The notes under the pieces were generated by a model. That model was given only the letters and a program-made list of their open reading frames with translations. It was not told the origin of the DNA and did not search any database. From assembly GCA_037447655.1 (NCBI GenBank), contig JBBHKE010003455.1:791560-855559 (forward strand): 64,000 nucleotides of DNA. The letters run 5' to 3'. Every line of letters begins with the position of its first letter. Position 1 is the stretch's first letter. Below are positions 36,191-45,962 of this stretch, in pieces. Made by a program: the position numbers and the translations under genes. Source of the DNA: Zygnema cylindricum. Taxonomy: Eukaryota > Streptophyta > Zygnematophyceae > Zygnematales > Zygnemataceae.

Positions 36191-36520
36191 TCAATCCAGA
36201 TCAAGATCCGGTTCACTCTTCAAAGGACAAAAGCCTTTTCTTCCTCCCATCTCAATCTGAATTTTCACATCGACATAAAGGGTAAGCTTGTAGAACAAGT
36301 CACAGAACACCTCCCCCAAACTTCTTTCACCTCCGAATCTATCTCGGCCAAAAGAACGAGTAGGAAGGGCCTCCTCATATTGAGCGCCTCTAAACTTGAA
36401 TGACGACAAGTTTTCCTTCCTTCCTTTCATCTCTCCATCATCCTCACACACATGAAGCACTACGACAATTTGATAACACAGATAACTAAGGAACTCGACC
36501 AAATAGAAAAATATATTCAA
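36191..36520 (-). CDS. Unrecognised ORF with coding-like composition
   Basis: The frame encodes HVCEDDGEMKGRKENL, FKFRGAQYEEALPTRS, FGGERSLGEVFCDLFYKL and FCPLKSEPDLDLD before a stop. The residue mix is balanced and unlike the low-complexity frames nearby. I recognise no family. Only the part upstream of 36466 lies outside repeat X copy 2, so the true exon, if any, is probably about 36191-36465. It could be a captured exon or part of an LTR element. I assign no function. Confidence 0.3.
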   Translation of the reverse strand: MNIFFYLVEFLSYLCYQIVVVLHVCEDDGEMKGRKENLSSFKFRGAQYEEALPTRSFGRDRFGGERSLGEVFCDLFYKLTLYVDVKIQIEMGGRKGFCPLKSEPDLDLD

Positions 36521-36738
36521 TTGAAATTTTTACATCCTTTTCTTCCTTCAACTTCACTTCTATTTTTTTTTATATATATTTCAAGCTTTATTACACTCCT
36601 CAATTACTCTCCCAAAATAGTTGAAGAAAAAATTATACTATTTCTGTCTCTTCACGTCACAAATCCCACTCAGATTCCACTTACGCAAAATTTGACACTT
36701 AGACGCTGAATCACATGTAAGCGCCTAACAAAGCTTTA

Positions 36739-37238
36739 CACAACGAATCGTAATTAGAGTAATGAAAAAATTAGAGTACAAAAACTAAAAAAAAAATTAG
36801 AGTAATGAACGCTAATTTATGTGATAGAGTTGTTTCAACTATGAAGTTTGCTCTAATTTATTTAAGTACTCTAATTTGGTACGCTAATATCCTCTGCTAT
36901 AAATAAGGTATTCGTACAGAATTTCTCAAAACGTACATTTTATCGTCACTATAACGTTTCCACTACGCGGTTTGTTAAAACGCAGTTACATGATAACGAC
37001 GTGTATTAAATCATTATTTGTACTTTTTTACTAAATAAAGTACAATTTTGCACGGTATGAGGTCGTCCGTACTCTACATTATTTAAAACGAACCTATATT
37101 AGAATTAAAAACGCTAATTAAACTTTACCTTAAATAGAATAATGAAAAAAATAGAATCATTTACTCTACTTCATGTGATAGAGTCGAAATTTCGAGCGAC
37201 TGAATTCGAGTAATTTACTCTAATTACGATTCGTGATG
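36739..37238. mobile_element. TA-flanked MITE, copy M2 (500 bp)
   Basis: The ends are CACAACGAATCGTAATTAG and CTAATTACGATTCGTGATG, with TA outside both. The empty site (AAAGCATTAGTGCGCCG) is preserved in repeat X copy 1 near 33870. No coding capacity. Confidence 0.88.
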
Positions 37239-37279
37239 TAGTGAGCCGAACTTCTACGTGACTTGGACATAAAACAGTA

Positions 37280-38743
37280 CACCGTGAATCGGTATTGGCG
37301 TAATGGACGCTATTTAAGGTACCTTTTTTTTTCTCCAAATTCTTAAATTGCATAAATTATTATGTTTTTTCTTTTACGCCATTTAGGGTTCTTTTCCAAT
37401 TTTTATCATCTAAATAGAGTGTTGTACGGTTGGTGTTTGACCGTAAAAAATGTACCTTTTTAAGTGAGAAAGTATATTTAATGGGTTTTAGTAACCACGG
37501 ACGCATGAGAATATGCGCTCTAAAAGAGGGATGCAATCGGGTTGTCAAAAATCACGTTCTCACATATTCGTCCGGTAACCGCGTTTCGACGGTATGAACG
37601 TACGATTTGTGTACAATTTGTCAGATTTTGAACAGAACCTATATTAGTGCAAACAAGTTTGGGACGAGTGTTTATTTATTTTTAAATCCAAATTAGTAGT
37701 GTTGTGTATCGGTAGAAAACTTATTGCGATAACACCGATACCGATAGTAATCGGTTATCGAACGGTCAGATGTTCCGATATATCGGTCTGGGACCAACAA
37801 ATTCCATATCGGCGATAACTTAAAAAATATATAGTATGCATACAATAGTACTTTATAACATACTGTATTATTTTATTGATTTTATATAGCGTGGCATGCC
37901 ACGTATGAAAATATGTTCCGTTACAATTTAACTGGAATTTATTACGGTAAACGCCGCACATAAACGTTGGCTTGTTAACTGAACAAAAATTTTACGGCGA
38001 CGTAAGGAAATTTACTAAAAAACTGGTAAACATGGAACTTGAAAAGGACGGCGGACACAAAAGTACAACGGACGCAAAATAACATTCTGCGCGCCGCCGG
38101 AATTGAACGGACGACTTGGAATGAGAAAACACAAACGGACGGGCCAGCGTGAGCGTCGGCATCGCGGAATGGCTCTTTTGGCAGCTTTTGCCAAAAAAGC
38201 CGACAGATTGACACGTGGCAGGTCCCCAGTGGATCTCAAGGAATTAAGGGACAAAGCCATGGCGTCGGATGTGAAAGGTACATCGTTTTTACTGGATCCG
38301 TATCAAAATCGTACAGATTTCATGGCGGCTACGGTACTTTCTATGCTTGTACACGTCCGGAGAATATGATGTACAGTTGAGTGTACAGACCGTACATATA
38401 TCTGTACGGTCCGTACAATTATCGCCGATAATTATCGTTATCGGCATTATCGCCGATAAGTACCCGATATTATCGGCTACTTATCGGCTACTTATCGGCT
38501 ACTTATCGGCGATAAGACCGATGTCGATATATCGTACCAATATATCGATTATCGGATACCCGAAAAAAGGCCCATATCGGTTATCGGCAAATCCTTACCG
38601 ATACACAACACTACAAATTAGTATAAGTAAATATCCAGTATGTATGTATTTTTTTGAAAAAATCCAAATTCTCAATTAGCGTAAATAACGGTAATTGTTC
38701 CTACACGCTAAAGAAACCTTTACGCGAATAACGATTCACGGTG
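37280..38743. mobile_element. TA-flanked MITE, copy M3 (net 539 bp)
   Basis: The ends are CACCGTGAATCGGTATTGG and AATAACGATTCACGGTG, with TA at 37278-37279 and 38744-38745. The empty site AAAACAGTACCACGATTC is at about 33913 in repeat X copy 1. Without the hAT insertion the length is 539 bp, the same as M1. Confidence 0.9.
37697..38613. mobile_element. Non-autonomous hAT element (917 bp)
   Basis: A perfect 18-bp terminal inverted repeat TAGTGTTGTGTATCGGTA (one arm at 37697, the other at 38596-38613) is flanked by perfect 8-bp duplications CAAATTAG (37689-37696 and 38614-38621). The 8-bp duplication and the TAGTGTTG-type end define hAT. Subterminal regions are full of short ATCGGTTATCG/CGATAA motifs, the sort bound by hAT transposases, and a 14-bp unit (CGGCTACTTATCGG) recurs three times near 38474-38515. 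No transposase gene is present. Confidence 0.92.
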
Positions 38744-39128
38744 TACCACTGTCCTACGCGCACTAAATAAATTACCAATCATACAGGACCACCAAGCACA
38801 ATCTCCAAAAGTATCAAGTGCGCAAAATGTGCACCGGTCAAACAACAAACGTACAGTTTATCACACGGAATAGTGTACGTTATATCTACGAAACATCAAT
38901 GCTCTCCGTACACGATCAAAAGGTACGTAAGCGAACGTCAACCAAAACTCCACGACAAAGTGAAACGATATCGGCCGTACAAATGTACGCCGCAACCCAA
39001 AGAACAAATATCCACATCGAACTGAAATAGAATCGTGCGTCGCGAAGCGAAACATCGTCAATCTTTGCGGACGTCCGATTCACTCAAATAAAACGTCACA
39101 ATCCTCAAATGAACCAACAAGTACCGTA

Positions 39129-40550
39129 TAGGTACAAATCAACCAATCACTCGCGGCGAGCGAAACGCGCGCCGGCGAAGTACGACACCACAGAATTACC
39201 TCAATACAAAGATCACTACGATCACTACGACACAAAACCGTACAGTGACCTAAACTCGCCGTACCAACACTTCAATAAGACAAGACACAAATAGCACCGA
39301 CACAAAATCAACATTTAAACCAAGCGTATCATGATTGTAAAACTGAAAATCGACGTTAACACACATCCCACAATGTAAAACCTAACAAAGGTTTAGGGTG
39401 TATCACCAACCGTGTCCTCAACAAAATTGTAGTGCCCTATTCGCCACCGCAGTTTTGTCCAAGTCCACGTCCACGTCCACGTCCACGGCCACTTTCTACT
39501 ACCACGGCATTGGTCATCTTCCCCATGGCCCTTTTCGGGGCCACTGTCACCACGGTCGCGACCCCTTTCTGAGCCACTATCACCACGGTTGTAACATTGA
39601 GCGTTGGCTTGTCCCAAGCGCTCGTAAACGTAGCAATGTTTTCCTTTGATCAGGCTGTTGACAACAATGTTGACAATCGTCTCCGAGATCTTTTGTAAAA
39701 ATTGTTGAAGTGTGTTGAGGGGAAGGATAAGACCAATGAGAAGGAGAAGAAAGAAAAGAAGCCCGTGAAAGAGGAACCAGATTCTAGTTCCACTTCTAAT
39801 GACTGTCTGAAAAGCGTAGATGAAGATGTTTAAAAAAAAAATGGAAGGTAAGAGGAAACACTGTTCAGGGTCATTTAGCGTTACGTTTGTCCGTACTCGT
39901 CATACGTCGGTCCGGTCTTGGTCTCGTCCGTACCCATCATTACATGGGTCTGTCTGGTCTTGGTCTTGTTCGTACTCTACATGCGTCGGTCCAATCTTGT
40001 CGCCCTACATACAAGTCCTTTGGGCGACGGTCTCTATTTTTACGTTTGTTTTCTTTTTGTCTTAATTCTTTTTGTACTTTAATTTTGTCTTCGTATTCTT
40101 TGTCGCTTGAGTCTACGTCGTTACTTTAGGTCTTAATTACTTTTGTACATTGCCGACCTAAAGTCAATCCGTTACAATCTAACTTACGTTAGAATCTAGT
40201 CTACATACATTAGAATCTAGTCACGTAAAATGTTGACCAGATGTATTAGAATCTTGACTAGGATCCTTTTAGTTACAGCGCACCAAAGAGCGCTTAGACT
40301 CCACAGTAATTAGCACTGTATATTTTGTATATAAGGGAATTTTCTCACTCAATGAAATCATCCCAAATACAAATCAATTTCTCTCTCCAATGCATTGATC
40401 TTTCTCTTGTGTACAATTTCATGGCTTCCGCCAATCCACCTCCAATAAACACCACGTAGAAAAAAATGCAGATTCTAGTGATATAGAAGACATGTTGACA
40501 AAAATGATAGAAAAAGTTACCACGTTCAAGCACCTGTTTAAAATTTTAGT
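39129..40550. other. Mixed repetitive DNA with LTR-like segment
   Basis: A CCACGT hexamer run lies at about 39460-39490. Three imperfect 35-43-bp units (CGTCCGTACTCGTC, TCGGTCCGGTCTTGGTC) occupy 39890-40001. At 40180-40260 TTAGAATCTAGTC recurs three times, as in LTR enhancers, and is followed by a TATA box and then ATG 40421 (MASANPPP), which stops after 12 codons. This looks like an LTR running into a copia gag start, but no partner LTR is visible. Confidence 0.4.
40328..40334 (+). promoter_or_regulatory. Candidate LTR TATA box
   Basis: TATATAA followed by GGGAATTTTCTCACTC lies about 90 bp upstream of an ATG and just after short direct repeats, the layout of an LTR promoter. No transcript evidence is available. 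Confidence 0.35.
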
Positions 40551-41547
40551 CATATTTAAGTTATACTTAAAATAAAAAGTAAATAAAATATACTTTGTAT
40601 GGCGTTTGGCGCGTGGACTTAAAAATTGTTTTAAAGTTAGGAGTTGACTAGTGAGTTGATGAAAACAAAAAACAAAGTGAATACGCTTATTGCATGATTC
40701 AAAAAGTAAAATGTAGTTTCTAATATTTTGTGTAATTTATGAAGAGGTAGTACTTTCGCATTTTTTCTTGGGACCACTTACTTCAAACTGAAACTTAAAC
40801 GTCGAAAAAATTTGTCAGACACGAAAATATGGCACGCTCAATAAATTTATGTTTTCAGGCTAAATAAACTAATGTTTTCAGCGCTCACAGCTAAGTCTCA
40901 CATCTAAAGAGTCTATGGAAAACATGTTGATGCCTAAGAGATTTTATTGAAGTGAATGTTTTTAATCCAATCTTGTTTGAAAAATAACTTTACAAAGAAT
41001 TTCTGGCTTTACTGAAAAACGAATAGCAAATTTTCGATACGAATGTGAGGACTATACGGGCAAAAAATAGAATATGAATTTGACTTTTGTACATTTGTGA
41101 AAGGGCTAGTGGGCATCAAATAAGACGCGAATGTTTTTCTTTTAAGCTCTACTTTGTTAGAAAGTGCACGAGAGCCAAATATAGAAGGGGGTCTTTACCC
41201 AATACAAATGTGAACATGTTTTTTTTTTCTATAATCTTTTGGTTTTTGGTTTTTCCTTTATTTTAATTGAAAAAAAAACTCTTTAGTTCCTGAAGGTATG
41301 TTTAGTATATGTTGACATTGTACATTGCTACTTTGATTTAAAAAACACCTCCACTTTTGGGTGGGCCGAGAGGTGATCCATTATTGGGATATGTTTCAAA
41401 GGGTTATCGCTCACAAACGATTAGAAATGGAGTCACTCTATACAATTTCTTTCCTATGATACAATTAGGTTTTTTAAAACTAACATGTCACGTTATTTCT
41501 TGTTTCATATTTCAAATTGGAAAAAAAGACAAAGGGAGAAGGAAAAA
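40551..41547. other. Unassigned DNA
   Basis: AT-rich sequence with homopolymer runs. I recognise no gene. Codon-like sequence at 41357-41480 (GGPRGDPLLGYVSKGY) is too short to judge. Confidence 0.4.
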
Positions 41548-41581
41548 GGGGAGGGGGAGGGGGAGGGGGAGGGGGAGGGGG
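41548..41581 (+). repeat. (GGGGGA)n G-quadruplex-prone run
   Basis: Six runs of four or five G separated by single A occur in 34 bp. This meets the usual G-quadruplex pattern on the plus strand. Confidence 0.9.
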
Positions 41582-41787
41582 AAAGGTCAAATACATGAAT
41601 TACAAGTAAATTCTATAGATTTTTTGTGATTTATTTTAGGAAGGGTGATGTTTAAAAACTGCACAAGTGTCTTTACCAAGGATTTATACTCAAAAGTTTT
41701 TTCGTTGTATTATCTTCTAGTACATATTAACTGGATGACATTTGGGTGGAAGGGTTGTTGGCGGATGGGGATTACTGTTCGCCATAG

Positions 41788-41859
41788 AATTTTAACTACC
41801 AACCAGCTAAATGGAAGCATTCCATCATCCATCCTGGAACTGAAATCGCTTGATTACTT
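41788..41859 (+). CDS. Single 72-bp LRR exon of an LRR receptor-like gene
   Basis: Between AG at 41786-41787 and GTAAGA at 41860 lies an open segment of exactly 72 nt, with one leftover base at the start and two at the end (phase-2 introns on both sides). It translates to ILTTNQLNGSIPSSILELKS plus LDY, and the codons split by the introns would supply leucines. This is one complete plant leucine-rich repeat (LxxNxLxGxIPxxI). Plant LRR receptor kinases typically encode each repeat in such a 72-bp phase-2 exon. The acceptor has a weak pyrimidine tract, and I find no neighbouring LRR exons or kinase domain, so this may be a gene fragment. Confidence 0.55.
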
Positions 41860-41979
41860 GTAAGAATTTGAAGTTCACCCGCCCAAAAGATAACAAATAT
41901 ATAAACATTTATAACGACGTTCACAAACGTGAATCTTAAAAATGCGAACTGTGTGGAAACTATTTTTATGGAGTGGTAG

Positions 41980-42598
41980 GGGGCCCTCACCCGCTTCCTC
42001 TCCCTCTCTCTCTCCCTTTTCCAAACCGTTTGGTTGCCTTCTAATGGTCCCTCTCTCACTTCCCCTCTCCCTCCCCTTATTCCACATTTCACCATCCCCC
42101 CTTAACCTCCTATCTCGCCCCTCTACCTCTCTTTATATCTTCCTCTCCCTCTCTCTCTCCCTCCCTCTCTACGCATCTACTTCTCTCCCACTCTTCCCTT
42201 CTTTCTCCCTCTCCCTCACTCTCTCTCTCTCCCTCTGTCTCCCCGTCTCTACCTCCCCCCCTCCCTCCCTCTTTCACTCATTTTCTTTATCTCACCCCCA
42301 CCTCCCTCCCTCCCGGACCTCTTATCTTCCCTCATTCTCTCTCTCCCTCTCCCTATCTCTCTCCCTGAATTTTATCTGCCTCTCTCAATTTCCCGGCCCC
42401 TCTCTCCCCCTACCACTCTTTCCACGGCTTCCCGCTCTTCCTCCCGCCACCTCTCCCTCTTCCTCTTCTTTTGCCTCCCTCCTTTCTACCCTCCCCCCTC
42501 CACCGCTCTCCCTCTCTTCCCCTCTCTCCAGCTTCCTCTCACTCTGCTCCTCGTCCCCTTTGATCTCTCTGTCGCTTCCTCTCGGCCACTCAATCTTT
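41980..42598. repeat. Long pyrimidine-rich tract
   Basis: About 620 bp of CTC/CCT-rich sequence, including CTCTCTCC and CCCTCC runs. It gives a 306-codon frame of serine, leucine and proline that I regard as compositional. Confidence 0.85.
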
Positions 42599-43307
42599 TG
42601 TGATAAAAATAGGATCGTTGCTCACAAAAACCGGACAGAAAAAATATATCATGCACAGCGGAAGCTTAACACAAACAGGCTCACAATCTCACAACAAAGG
42701 ACATCGACCAAATATACTTTTATTCAGCCGAAGGCTTTTCCTTTTCCTTTACAAAAACTCTTATTCTTCTTACTCACTTACATCTCTTCTTCTCACTCAC
42801 TCACTTACTCTCTCTTCTCCACTTACTCTCACTTACTTTTCCTTACACTCACTCTCACTTAACTCTGATGCATCACTATTTCACACGCATGATGCATCTA
42901 CTATTAAGACGCATAATAATCCTTGACTCATACTTCTCTTTAAATAAGAATACACGGGAAGACTTACTCTGCACGACTTCCCTACTTTCTCCTCACGTTA
43001 CTCACTCCTTCACAGAAATTCCCTCACACGTACTAGAACCTTCAGCGCCTAAACAGAAGTGACGCAGAACTTAAACGTGCACTGGACCAAAGTATGGTAC
43101 TACGGTTCTGCCCACTAAATGAACCGACGCCCGTACCGTACTAAACGACATGAAATAAATGTTACGGTACAGTACAAGTAATTCAAACGAAACAAAACGT
43201 ACCAACAACTTAACCGCCGACGCGAACTGAACAAACATAACTTAACGCGAACTGAGCCAAACGTGAATTTGGCCGATCCGCCGATTCACCCAATATTCCT
43301 AACAACA
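42599..43307 (-). repeat. Possible solo LTR
   Basis: The segment begins TGTGATAAAAATAGG and ends CCTAACAACA, so it reads TG...CA on both strands. It contains CACAGCGGAAGC and a GTAC-rich 3' part like repeat X. No clean target duplication is visible and the borders are uncertain. Confidence 0.3.
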
Positions 43308-43489
43308 TGTCTAACCAGGTGGATTTTATTTGGTCTGAAAGTAGAAGGGGCAAATTTTATTCTAGAGACTTTATATAATGTGGACACTCTGTGGGCCAAT
43401 GGAGGTCATTGAGTTATATCCCACTGCTTTGGACTTGTGGGTTTTCACCAAATTTCACAATTTTGGTTATCATGACAGTCTTATTGTGC

Positions 43490-43965
43490 TTGTTTAGAAT
43501 GCGATAATCTTTCTATTCTTTGTCACATCCAACGAATATTCCTTCTATTGCCTTAGGTGCTACCTTTCCTCCTCGGTTTTTATAGTTGTAAGCGTATGCT
43601 CTGCTAAATAGTTTGAGGTGTGAGAAGTTGGGACGTCTACCATGTCATATCTCAAAAGTTATTGTTATTTTTTAGCGCCCTTGTTGGGCATCGGTTTCTG
43701 ATGTAGTTGGTTGTGTTTACTGCTTTTCCCCAGAAAATCAGCGGTGACGTTGTGTGTCCCCATCATGCTTCGCACCATCGTACGATTCATAGGTTATGTA
43801 ACGCCATTTTGTTGCGGACATCCAAACGTGGCCATTTTGTTGCGGACATCCAGGCGTGGTCAGTTCATGCTCTATGCCTTCTACAATAAGGAACTTCTTA
43901 AGTTTTGATAAAAGGTATTCCCCTCCATTATCACTCATTGATCATTTTATCTTGGCATCTGCGTC
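43490..43965 (-). pseudogene. Copia integrase fragment
   Basis: Minus-strand frames give SDNGGEYLLSKLKKFL and HELTTPGCPQQNG at 43938-43835, then further down RNRCPTRALK and RPNFSHLKLFSRAYAY, the C-terminal half of a copia integrase. A 30-bp unit (TTTTGTTGCGGACATCCA...) is duplicated in tandem at about 43805-43862, just after the PQQNG motif. No other part of this element is seen. Confidence 0.75.
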
Positions 43966-44263
43966 AGCCCCGCATCTCCAAAATTGTAATTCGTGCATTC
44001 AAACTTATGAAGATTGGAGTGGGGGCTAGTAACTTGAAATCCGTGATTAGCCATATCGGGTGACCAAAAGAGCTAGGGACCATGTACATTCAATCCCGAG
44101 TATGAAACTCAGATCCAATCTATATAAAAGTCATAAAATGGCAAAAAATTTCATAAAATATGAGAGGGAGAGAGGAATAGGCATTCACATAAGAAACAAG
44201 ATAGGAAGGGCATTTTTTCACAAATCCATTTAGGAAATTTAGATAAATACGAAATGTAAAGCT

Positions 44264-45250
44264 TGTTGAGATTTGAAATCTTTAGTTCACTAAAAACAAC
44301 TATTAGAGGAGATTGAGGACTTAGAATATTTTCTATCTAGGATAATTGTAATACTTACCTTTAATAGTGTGGCAATAGCAGATAGACAGTAGAAGTGTAC
44401 TGTACTTCTACAGGGACACGCGTCGACAGCGGGAGACGATGTAGGTATTTTGGAGTGGCGACCGACATCCACATAGGCGTGTCACAAATCGTACGAGTGC
44501 GTTCAGCAAATCGGACATACAAAGACTAATCCGAACATCTGGGAGAATATTGCGAGTGATTGAAAGTAGGACATTCATACGACAAGATTCAATGGACGCG
44601 ATCAAAGTGGGGACCACAATGAGTAAGTGCGCCATACGCACTTACGATGATCGTACCACGAGATCAACATTTGTTTCGACTTATGTGATGAATGTTTACT
44701 AAGCATCGACAACATTAATTGTAGGAACGTTATTTGTAAATAATTGGAAAACAAATTGTTGGCGTTTAGTGCATTAGAATTTAGTGTTACACTGTTCATT
44801 TAGCGGCAAGTAGTAATTAGGGTTTTGAAAGTACTCGCGATACAGTTACGTACAGGTTCTATACTTTGTCATGAGTCAAGATAGTAGTGTAGTACGGTCA
44901 CCCGAATTAGTGTGACCAGTAGATACTTTTTCTAAGTATAAAGTTTAGGACTTAACAAAATTTTGAGTTATCCAGTTTTGGGATTATAATAAATTAAGGG
45001 CAGTTTTTGAGAAACTTCCACACATCATATCTTATGGTTTACTGAGTCATTTAGGTTGCAATTTTACGAATTGTCATTTTAATGTGTTGTGTATCACTGT
45101 GGCTAGCTTGAGGCATATTAGCTTTTTGAGTCATATTTTGTGTAAGCTGAAAATTGGTTGTTAAGTAGGTACTTGATAGTTTCTGTTGTTTTTCATATCT
45201 ACTTCCACTGCTACTGGTCCTCCGCCTACAACAGTGGTTGTAGAACAACA
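44264..45250 (+). repeat. Copia-A 5' LTR (987 bp)
   Basis: It starts TGTTGAGATTTGAAATC and ends GAACAACA. The last 56 nt are the start of the gag frame, though the start codon is ATA here (45195); the 3' LTR has ATG at the same place (53980). Confidence 0.93.
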
Positions 45251-45962
45251 GGTTAAGGGCCCTTTGTCAAGAATTCCTATTTTCAATGGCCAAAAGTATG
45301 CGTACTAGGCGGTGATGGTTGAATCTTCGTTTGAAATTGTTGATTTATTAGGGATCTTAGATGGCCTTTTTGATGAAACAGATCCGAGTTGGGCGCAAAA
45401 GAATTCAAAAGCAAGGCGCAATCTATTTCTTTGTATTCTAGAAAATATGGTCATGTCTCGACTGAAAATGAAGAAAGCGAGGGAGATTTGGACATCATTG
45501 AAATCTGCTTTTGAGTACGCGAATGATCAAGAGGAGCTCTTGTTGGCTAGAAAAATTTGGGGATACAAATACTCGGGGGGAACTATGGTTAAGTATTGTG
45601 ATAATTTTCGTGCACTTATTGATGCACACTCTTCTGCTGGGGGGTCATTTCCTGAGTTTAAACAGGCACTTCTGCTTATTAGAGGTCTCCCTAGTAGCAT
45701 GAAAGGTGTGTCTGCTCAGTTAAAGAGTCGTGATAAAGTTAGTTGGTCATTTCAATTACCATATAATATTATATTGGAGGAAGACTCTAATACTAAACTC
45801 CTTAAAGAAGAAGGAAAGGTTGAAACTTTTACTACAGACTTTGATAAAAGAAATCTGTTTAATCAGAATAGGAATCAGTTTCCCCAAAATCAGAATCAGT
45901 TTAATCAGTATAATCAGAGGCCAAATAGACAATCTTCTACTGCTTGTTTCTATTTTTTTTGA
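45195..45962 (+). pseudogene. gag: Copia-A gag pseudogene
   Basis: The frame starts in the LTR with a mutated start codon, gives QQVKGPLSRIPIFNGQKYAY, meets a TAG near 45307, then runs open to 45962. Conserved copia gag parts are LFLCILENMVMSRLKMKKAR, KIWGYKYSGGTMVKYCDNF and ALLLIRGLPSSMKG. A glutamine/asparagine-rich region precedes a degraded zinc knuckle (CFYFF then KGHGYRYC in a shifted frame). Confidence 0.88.
45251..45262 (+). other. Copia-A primer binding site, half-tRNA iMet type
   Basis: GGTTAAGGGCCC matches the iMet anticodon-arm complement GGTTATGGGCCC at 11 of 12 positions. It is read in gag as V-K-G-P. Confidence 0.72.

Larger units (their letters stand above)
36466..39128. repeat. 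LTR-like repeat X, copy 2, with three insertions
   Basis: It matches copy 1 in three blocks: 36466-36738, 37241-37279 and 38746-39128. The gaps are two TA MITEs, one holding a hAT element. Beyond 39128 the same unit may run on to about 39383, where minus-strand TGTTAGGTTTTACATTG would be a plausible LTR start. Copy 2 shows the empty TTA target that PIF3 used in copy 1, and copy 1 shows the empty TA targets used here. Confidence 0.85.

Noticed and set aside
38103-38369. Plus-strand 88-codon frame inside the hAT element
   Set aside because: No hAT transposase motif is present, and the element is only 917 bp. I treat the frame as chance.
39393-39617. Minus-strand frame with RGDSGSERGRDRG and WTWTWT repeats
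   Set aside because: The repeats come from a CCACGT hexamer run. I could not connect it to a gag zinc knuckle or any family.
41942-42862. A 306-codon plus-strand open frame
   Set aside because: It follows a CTC-rich low-complexity tract; the residues are nearly all serine, leucine and proline, and several frames are open at once.
45251-45262. Possible ordinary tRNA 3'-end primer site after the Copia-A LTR
   Set aside because: There is no TGG start or TGGTATCAGAGC-like sequence. The match is to the anticodon arm.
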